Shown here: positions 5,977 through 8,746 of the stretch, one piece after another
How the letters are laid out: the number at the start of each line of letters is the position of its first letter
Numbering within the stretch: position 1 is the first letter of the stretch
NCBI GenBank assembly: GCA_030592625.1
Contig: JAUVIY010000095.1
Location: 1 to 8,746, forward strand
Length of the DNA: 8,746 nucleotides
Origin: Spirochaeta sp.
GTDB lineage: Bacteria > Spirochaetota > Spirochaetia > DSM-2461
Direction of reading: 5' to 3'
Notes under the pieces: model-generated
Told to the model about the DNA's origin: nothing
Database searches by the model: none
What the model saw: the letters and a program-made list of their open reading frames with translations, nothing else
Made by a program: the position numbers and the translations under genes

Positions 5977-6061
5977 GGAAATGAAAAGAACTTTTCATTC
6001 CTCTCATTCGTTTGGGAATCTTCTCTTTTTCAGTGGAGTCTTTTTATAAAGAAAAATCTCC
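5977..6061. repeat. Two A/T-rich hairpins at the right end of the repeat region
   Basis: GGAA-a-TGAAAAG / CTTTTCATTCC (5977-6001) has a 2-nt loop and one bulged A. A second, GGAG..TTTTT / AAAAA.CTCC (6035-6061), has a 6-nt loop and an internal mismatch. The second overlaps the right arm of the 15-bp inverted repeat. Either could act as a weak terminator, but no run of T follows outside the stem. Confidence 0.5.
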
Positions 6062-6090
6062 TGCCGAAAATCCAGATCAATTCTTCCGGG

Positions 6091-6134
6091 TTGTGATATA
6101 TATCACTACTCATTTCTTGAATACAATGTAATAT
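6091..6134 (+). promoter_or_regulatory. CRP/FNR-type operator and promoter of the membrane ferredoxin gene
   Basis: GTGATATATATCAC (6093-6106) is a perfect 14-bp palindrome within TTGTGATATATATCACTA, close to the TGTGA-N6-TCACA pattern recognised by CRP/FNR-superfamily regulators. Two possible -10 boxes follow, TACAAT (6122-6127) and TAATAT (6129-6134). If TAATAT is used, initiation near 6141 would centre the palindrome at about -41.5, the class II activator position. No good -35 hexamer is present, as expected for an activated promoter. The regulator is not in the window. Confidence 0.55.
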
Positions 6135-6152
6135 CCATTCACGGAGGGAGAT

Positions 6153-6791
6153 ATGAGAAAGAAAAAAACGTTAGCTATACTCCGATTGATCAGTGAGCTT
6201 GTTGCGATTGCGCTTTTCGTGTTCCTGCTGATGAATCATAAACTTCAGCTATGGCTCGCGGTGTTCGGTATTTCCGTCGTACTCTCACTTGCATTGGGGC
6301 GATTTTACTGCAGTTGGATCTGTCCTATGAATACGGCGTTCAGGGCCATCGACTGGGTATATCGAAAATTGGGTATTTCGAGGATGAAGGCGCCTAAATT
6401 CCTGAGCAACAGGGTTGTTCGTATAGGTGTCCTGGTTTTATTTATTGCTTCCATGGTTCTCAATATGCGATTCGGACTGAAGCTGAATATGCTTCTGTAC
6501 GTAACAATCTTTGCCATTCTGCTGACCTTGCTGTTCGAGGAAGTCTTCTGGCACCGTAATCTGTGTCCTTTGGGAACAATTCTGAGTGTCAGTTCAAGGA
6601 AGGCTCGCTATGCCTTGAGAATCGATGAAGAAGAGTGTATCGAATGCGGAAAGTGCCAGAAAGTCTGCCCCACGGATTCCATTGTCACCCTGGAGAACGG
6701 GAAACGAAGGAATGTCGGCCACGAATGCCTGCTCTGTGGTAACTGCATTGACGCATGTCCCGTATCGGTTTGCAAAATGGAATGGGGCTAG
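6153..6791 (+). CDS. NapH/YccM-like membrane 4Fe-4S ferredoxin
   Basis: 212 residues, polytopic with a soluble C-terminal ferredoxin domain. Hydrophobic segments lie at about 8-27, 31-50, 88-104 and 111-130. GRFYCSWICPMN (49-60; Cys53, Cys57) and WHRNLCPLG (133-141; Cys138) are the conserved cysteine-proline motifs of NapH/NosR/RdxA-type electron-transfer proteins. Two 4Fe-4S motifs follow: CIECGKCQKVCP (162-173) and CLLCGNCIDACP (192-203), plus Cys207. Such proteins pass electrons from the quinone pool or membrane to a partner oxidoreductase. GGAGG (6143-6147) lies 5 nt before the ATG. It stands alone, with no reductase subunit beside it, so the partner is unknown. The CRP/FNR-type palindrome upstream suggests control by oxygen, nitrogen oxides or a related signal (inference). 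Confidence 0.88.
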   Translation: MRKKKTLAILRLISELVAIALFVFLLMNHKLQLWLAVFGISVVLSLALGRFYCSWICPMNTAFRAIDWVYRKLGISRMKAPKFLSNRVVRIGVLVLFIASMVLNMRFGLKLNMLLYVTIFAILLTLLFEEVFWHRNLCPLGTILSVSSRKARYALRIDEEECIECGKCQKVCPTDSIVTLENGKRRNVGHECLLCGNCIDACPVSVCKMEWG

Positions 6792-6956
6792 CTCTTCGAG
6801 GCGGTGAGATCAGTGTGTGCGGTCCGCCGGGCCCGGGAGCTGTTCAATGCCGAGGTGTCGCCCATACTCCGGGATCAGAGACCGGAATATCTCCCAACTC
6901 GACCTGGCCTTCCGGGAGAGGTCAAGAAAAGACAACTTTAACCATGTAATATCGGA

Positions 6957-6985
6957 TTGACATTCCGGAAATGCATAGTTACAAT
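6957..6985 (+). promoter_or_regulatory. Near-consensus promoter of the AAA ATPase gene, apparently leaderless
   Basis: TTGACA (6957-6962), exactly 17 bp, then TACAAT (6980-6985). Seven nt past the -10 box is base 6992, the A of the ATG that matches the family's usual start. No Shine-Dalgarno sequence is present. The first in-frame ATG (6971) lies between the promoter boxes and would not be in this mRNA. Confidence 0.6.
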
Positions 6986-6991
6986 TATTGC

Positions 6992-8119
6992 ATGGTCTAT
7001 ATCGAGCGTGCCATTCAGGCGGATATCGAAAAGGCGCTCACATGGTTCCCGGCTGTCGCCCTGCTTGGGCCGCGACAGTGCGGAAAGTCCACTTTGGCCA
7101 AACACATTATTGCGGGCAAAGAGAATGCCGTGTATCTGGATCTCCAGCGGGAAGAAGACCGGCGTAAACTCGAGCAGCCCGACTTGTATTTGGAGGAGCA
7201 CCGGGATTCTCTCGTTTGCCTGGATGAAGTCCAACTGCGGCCAACGCTGTTCCCCATCCTCAGGAGCCTTATCGACGATTATCGGAAACCCGGACGCTTC
7301 ATGATTTTGGGTTCGGCATCCCGTGACCTGATACAGAGCAGTTCGGAAAGCCTGGCGGGGCGGATCAGCTATCATGAGCTGACACCGTTTATGCTTTCCG
7401 AAGTCCCGCAGGACTCGATGAATCCTTTCTGGATTCGTGGCGGGTTCCCTGACAGCTTTCTCGCTCCTGATGAGGAACTGAGTTACCGATGGCGCGGTGA
7501 TTTCATTCGTACCTTCCTCGAGCGCGACCTCTCCCAGTTGGGATTCAATCTGCCTCCTGCGAGCCTGCGGCGTTTCTGGCGGCTTCTGGCCCATTCTCAC
7601 GGGAAGGAACTCAATCAGTCGAAACTGGCCGGAATCCTCGGTGTCACCGATAAAACCGTTCGAAACTGGATTGACGCCCTGGCCGGCACATTCATGATCC
7701 GCATCCTTCCCCCTTTCGAACGGAACCTTAAAAAACGTCTCATCAAGAGTCCGAAAGTGTACATCCGGGATTCCGGGATCCTCCACTCTCTGCTCGAACT
7801 GCGGGATTTCGATCAGCTGCATGGTTCTCTGTCAATCGGAGAATCCTGGGAGGGCTGGGCCCTTGAGACCATCCTCGCCGCTCATCCCGATTGGCGAGCG
7901 TCTTTTTTAAAAACCTCCAACGGAAACGAGGTGGATTTAGTCCTGGAGCAGGGGGAGAAGACAGTTTTTATCGAGTTCAAGTACAATCCGGCTCCCAAGG
8001 TCCGTCCCGATTCCTGCTGGTTTGTTGTTCCCTCCCGATCCGCATACCCCCTGGACAGCGACATCCAGGCCGGACCGCCCCAGGCGCTTATCAAAGCCCT
8101 TGGAAACATGCGCTCATGA
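6992..8119 (+). CDS. AAA_14/DUF4143 family ATP-binding protein
   Basis: 375 residues from ATG 6992 (382 from ATG 6971; numbering below uses 382). Start MVYIERAIQADIEKAL, then Walker A GPRQCGKST (33-41), Walker B LVCLDEVQ (81-88) and a sensor-like LGSAS (113-117). This is the AAA_14 core. A winged-helix-like part follows at about 213-247 (KLAGILGVTDKTVRNWIDAL), then the DUF4143 C-terminus (about 250-380). That part carries NEVDLVLE...VFIEFKY (Glu320, Asp322, Glu335, Lys337), resembling the core of PD-(D/E)XK nucleases. Members are common, sporadically distributed and poorly characterised; the biological role is not known. The gene reads as complete and is followed by a decayed restriction-modification gene and a HipB-like gene, suggesting an accessory region. 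The long minus-strand frame across it is a shadow. Confidence 0.9.
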   Translation: MVYIERAIQADIEKALTWFPAVALLGPRQCGKSTLAKHIIAGKENAVYLDLQREEDRRKLEQPDLYLEEHRDSLVCLDEVQLRPTLFPILRSLIDDYRKPGRFMILGSASRDLIQSSSESLAGRISYHELTPFMLSEVPQDSMNPFWIRGGFPDSFLAPDEELSYRWRGDFIRTFLERDLSQLGFNLPPASLRRFWRLLAHSHGKELNQSKLAGILGVTDKTVRNWIDALAGTFMIRILPPFERNLKKRLIKSPKVYIRDSGILHSLLELRDFDQLHGSLSIGESWEGWALETILAAHPDWRASFLKTSNGNEVDLVLEQGEKTVFIEFKYNPAPKVRPDSCWFVVPSRSAYPLDSDIQAGPPQALIKALGNMRS

Positions 8120-8144
8120 CAGGTCGCTTCCAGATGTATAATGA

Positions 8145-8480
8145 ATGCGGGAGCAGTCGATTAGCATCCGCGGTATCACCAACAAGAACGAGTTCTATTC
8201 GGATCATTACCCGGATGAGATTCTGGCCGGGGATCTGAAGGATCTTGTGACTGACGGGATCGTTCCTCGCTCCGCTGGTTCACAGCCTGGGTTATGAGAC
8301 CAACACCGAACCCTTCGTTTCGGAAGACGGTCGCTCCAAACTTCCTTTGCCGACATCCTTTCGCCGGAAGGGCGATAACGCCGATTCCATCCTGATATTC
8401 GGCCTCTATCCCGAGACCGATGCCGAGAATCCCCTTCTTGGAAATCGCATTTCAGTAACAGCGCCAGAGGTCATTCCCAA
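8145..8480 (+). pseudogene. Remnant of an Eco57I-like restriction-modification methylase (N-terminal part, frameshifted)
   Basis: From ATG 8145 one frame reads MREQSISIRGITNKNEFYSD and then HYPDEILAGDLKDL, which resembles the N-terminus of large Eco57I/type IIG-type DNA methylase proteins. It ends at TGA 8295-8297. From about 8246 the +1 frame continues with FLAPLVHSLGYETNTEPFVS and onward to about 8470, also family-like (LGYE, then a strand-rich stretch). Intact relatives have a longer helical segment between these parts and more than 800 further residues, so the remnant combines an internal deletion, a frameshift and loss of the 3' end. A TATAAT (8137-8142) just upstream may be its old promoter. 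The family call rests on recalled motifs and is moderate; loss of an intact frame is clear. Confidence 0.55.
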
Positions 8481-8498
8481 AAAAACAGAAAAATATCC

Positions 8499-8568
8499 AT
8501 ACCCCACAAGGTATACCTTGATAATATCCCCCACAGGGTATATTATGCTTATATACCCCATTGGGTAT
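8499..8568 (+). promoter_or_regulatory. Three 16-bp palindromic operators, 27 bp apart, over the hipB-like promoter
   Basis: ATACCCCACAAGGTAT (8499-8514), ATCCCCCACAGGGTAT (8526-8541) and ATACCCCATTGGGTAT (8553-8568) share the form ATACCC-N4-GGGTAT, and their starts are exactly 27 bp apart. A promoter TTGATA (8518-8523), 17 bp, TATTAT (8541-8546) is interleaved: the middle site fills the spacer and the third covers the predicted transcription start near 8553. This layout strongly suggests autorepression by the HipB-like protein encoded downstream. E. coli hipBA is likewise controlled by several TATCC-N8-GGATA operators. Confidence 0.75.
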
Positions 8569-8584
8569 GAATCGGAGGATGTCC

Positions 8585-8746
8585 ATGGATTACCTGATTA
8601 CCACAAAGACCCAATTGGCCCATACTTTGAGGAAACGCAGGAAAACCTCCGGTGAATCCCAATCCACGGCCGCCAACCGCTCCGGACTCCTTTCTAAAAC
8701 CATCTCACTCCTGGAGAACCAACCCGGGAAGTGCAGTGTCGATACC
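8585..8746 (+). CDS. HipB-like XRE-family antitoxin/transcriptional regulator (partial)
   Basis: 54 codons are visible before the window ends. The start MDYLITTKTQLAHTLRKRRK is followed by a helix-turn-helix region, roughly residues 21-46, containing GESQSTAANRSGLLSKTIS, and by LENQPGKCSVDT, where the family continues into LLKLLxALGL. Length and spacing match HipB-type DNA-binding proteins, which repress their own operon and neutralise the HipA kinase. The recognition-helix sequence is unusual (SGLLSKTIS in place of the common LGVSQxTIS). GGAGG (8574-8578) lies 6 nt before ATG 8585; ATG 8579 is in frame but touches the ribosome site. A hipA-like gene would be expected just past the right edge but is not visible. 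XRE regulators of other types remain possible. Confidence 0.75.
   Translation, partial: MDYLITTKTQLAHTLRKRRKTSGESQSTAANRSGLLSKTISLLENQPGKCSVDT

Larger units (their letters stand above)
5566..6040. repeat. 15-bp inverted repeat enclosing about 475 bp
   Basis: GACTCCACTGAAAAA at 5566-5580 recurs as its exact reverse complement at 6026-6040. The enclosed segment holds hairpins, repeat copy B and the nested palindrome. It could be the terminal repeats of a composite non-autonomous element (inference). No target duplication was identified. Confidence 0.6.
5412..6152. other. Gene-free 741-bp region made of stem-loops and repeats
   Basis: No credible protein gene is seen on either strand. Open frames on both strands overlap the repeat core and have no convincing start or family resemblance. 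In order it holds: an imperfect inverted repeat (5419-5506), a perfect 15-bp hairpin (5518-5552), two short hairpins (5583-5600, 5610-5628), repeat core copy B (5647-5763), a 163-bp nested palindrome (5772-5934), two A/T-rich hairpins (5977-6001, 6035-6061), then a CRP/FNR-type site and the promoter of the next gene. A 15-bp inverted repeat (5566-5580 / 6026-6040) encloses most of it. Confidence 0.75.

Noticed and set aside
6792..6956. G+C-rich stretch after the ferredoxin gene as terminator or small gene
   Set aside because: An inverted repeat TCTCCC/GGGAGA is present but has a long loop and no T-tract; the frame continuing past the TAG stop shows no recognisable domain.
6938..7822. Minus-strand open frame of 294 codons
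   Set aside because: It is a shadow of the plus-strand ATPase, which carries Walker A and B and DUF4143 motifs.
8499..8568. The three 16-bp repeats as a short CRISPR array
   Set aside because: The repeats are palindromic, only 11 bp apart and interleaved with promoter boxes, which fits operators rather than CRISPR repeats and spacers.
8347..8655. Plus-strand open frame of 102 codons ending inside the HipB-like gene
   Set aside because: Its first part is the shifted remnant of the methylase gene and its second part reads through the operators and the hipB-like start in another frame; it is not one gene.

Overview
The window looks like a stretch of chromosome from a spirochaete-type bacterium of medium G+C. 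This is inferred from gene families and gene order (a GHKL-like/HDOD fusion, a YcbZ-type Lon protease, Nif3-lspA-small membrane protein). No 16S rRNA or other marker settles the taxonomy.

Left part (1-5411), housekeeping genes. Two minus-strand genes read leftward: a Lon-family protease (start about 3530) and, 84 bp beyond it, a signalling protein with a degenerate GHKL-like ATPase domain and an HDOD domain. The second gene has its own promoter and runs off the left edge. Divergent from the protease, a plus-strand unit encodes a Nif3/YbgI dinuclear-metal protein, signal peptidase II (lspA) and a translationally coupled 93-residue two-helix membrane protein. The protease and nif3 promoters sit back to back in under 90 bp, and both predicted transcription starts fall on or next to the start codon, suggesting leaderless mRNAs.

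Repeats (4395-4619 and 5412-6061). A 225-bp element with 19-bp perfect terminal inverted repeats lies between nif3 and lspA. Its 84-nt core recurs, inverted and split by a 33-nt segment, in the 741-bp gene-free stretch after the small membrane protein gene. That stretch is almost wholly stem-loops: 15-bp and 8-bp perfect hairpins, a 163-bp nested palindrome containing a third diverged copy of the core, and a 15-bp inverted repeat enclosing about 475 bp.

Right part (6093-8746), redox gene and accessory genes. A perfect CRP/FNR-type palindrome precedes a NapH/YccM-like membrane ferredoxin. Next come a DUF4143-type AAA ATPase with another apparently leaderless promoter, the decayed and frameshifted 5' end of a probable Eco57I-like restriction-modification methylase, and the start of a HipB-like antitoxin/regulator. 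The HipB-like gene has three palindromic operators at exact 27-bp intervals around its promoter. The ATPase, methylase remnant and HipB-like gene look like a turnover zone for defence and toxin-antitoxin genes.
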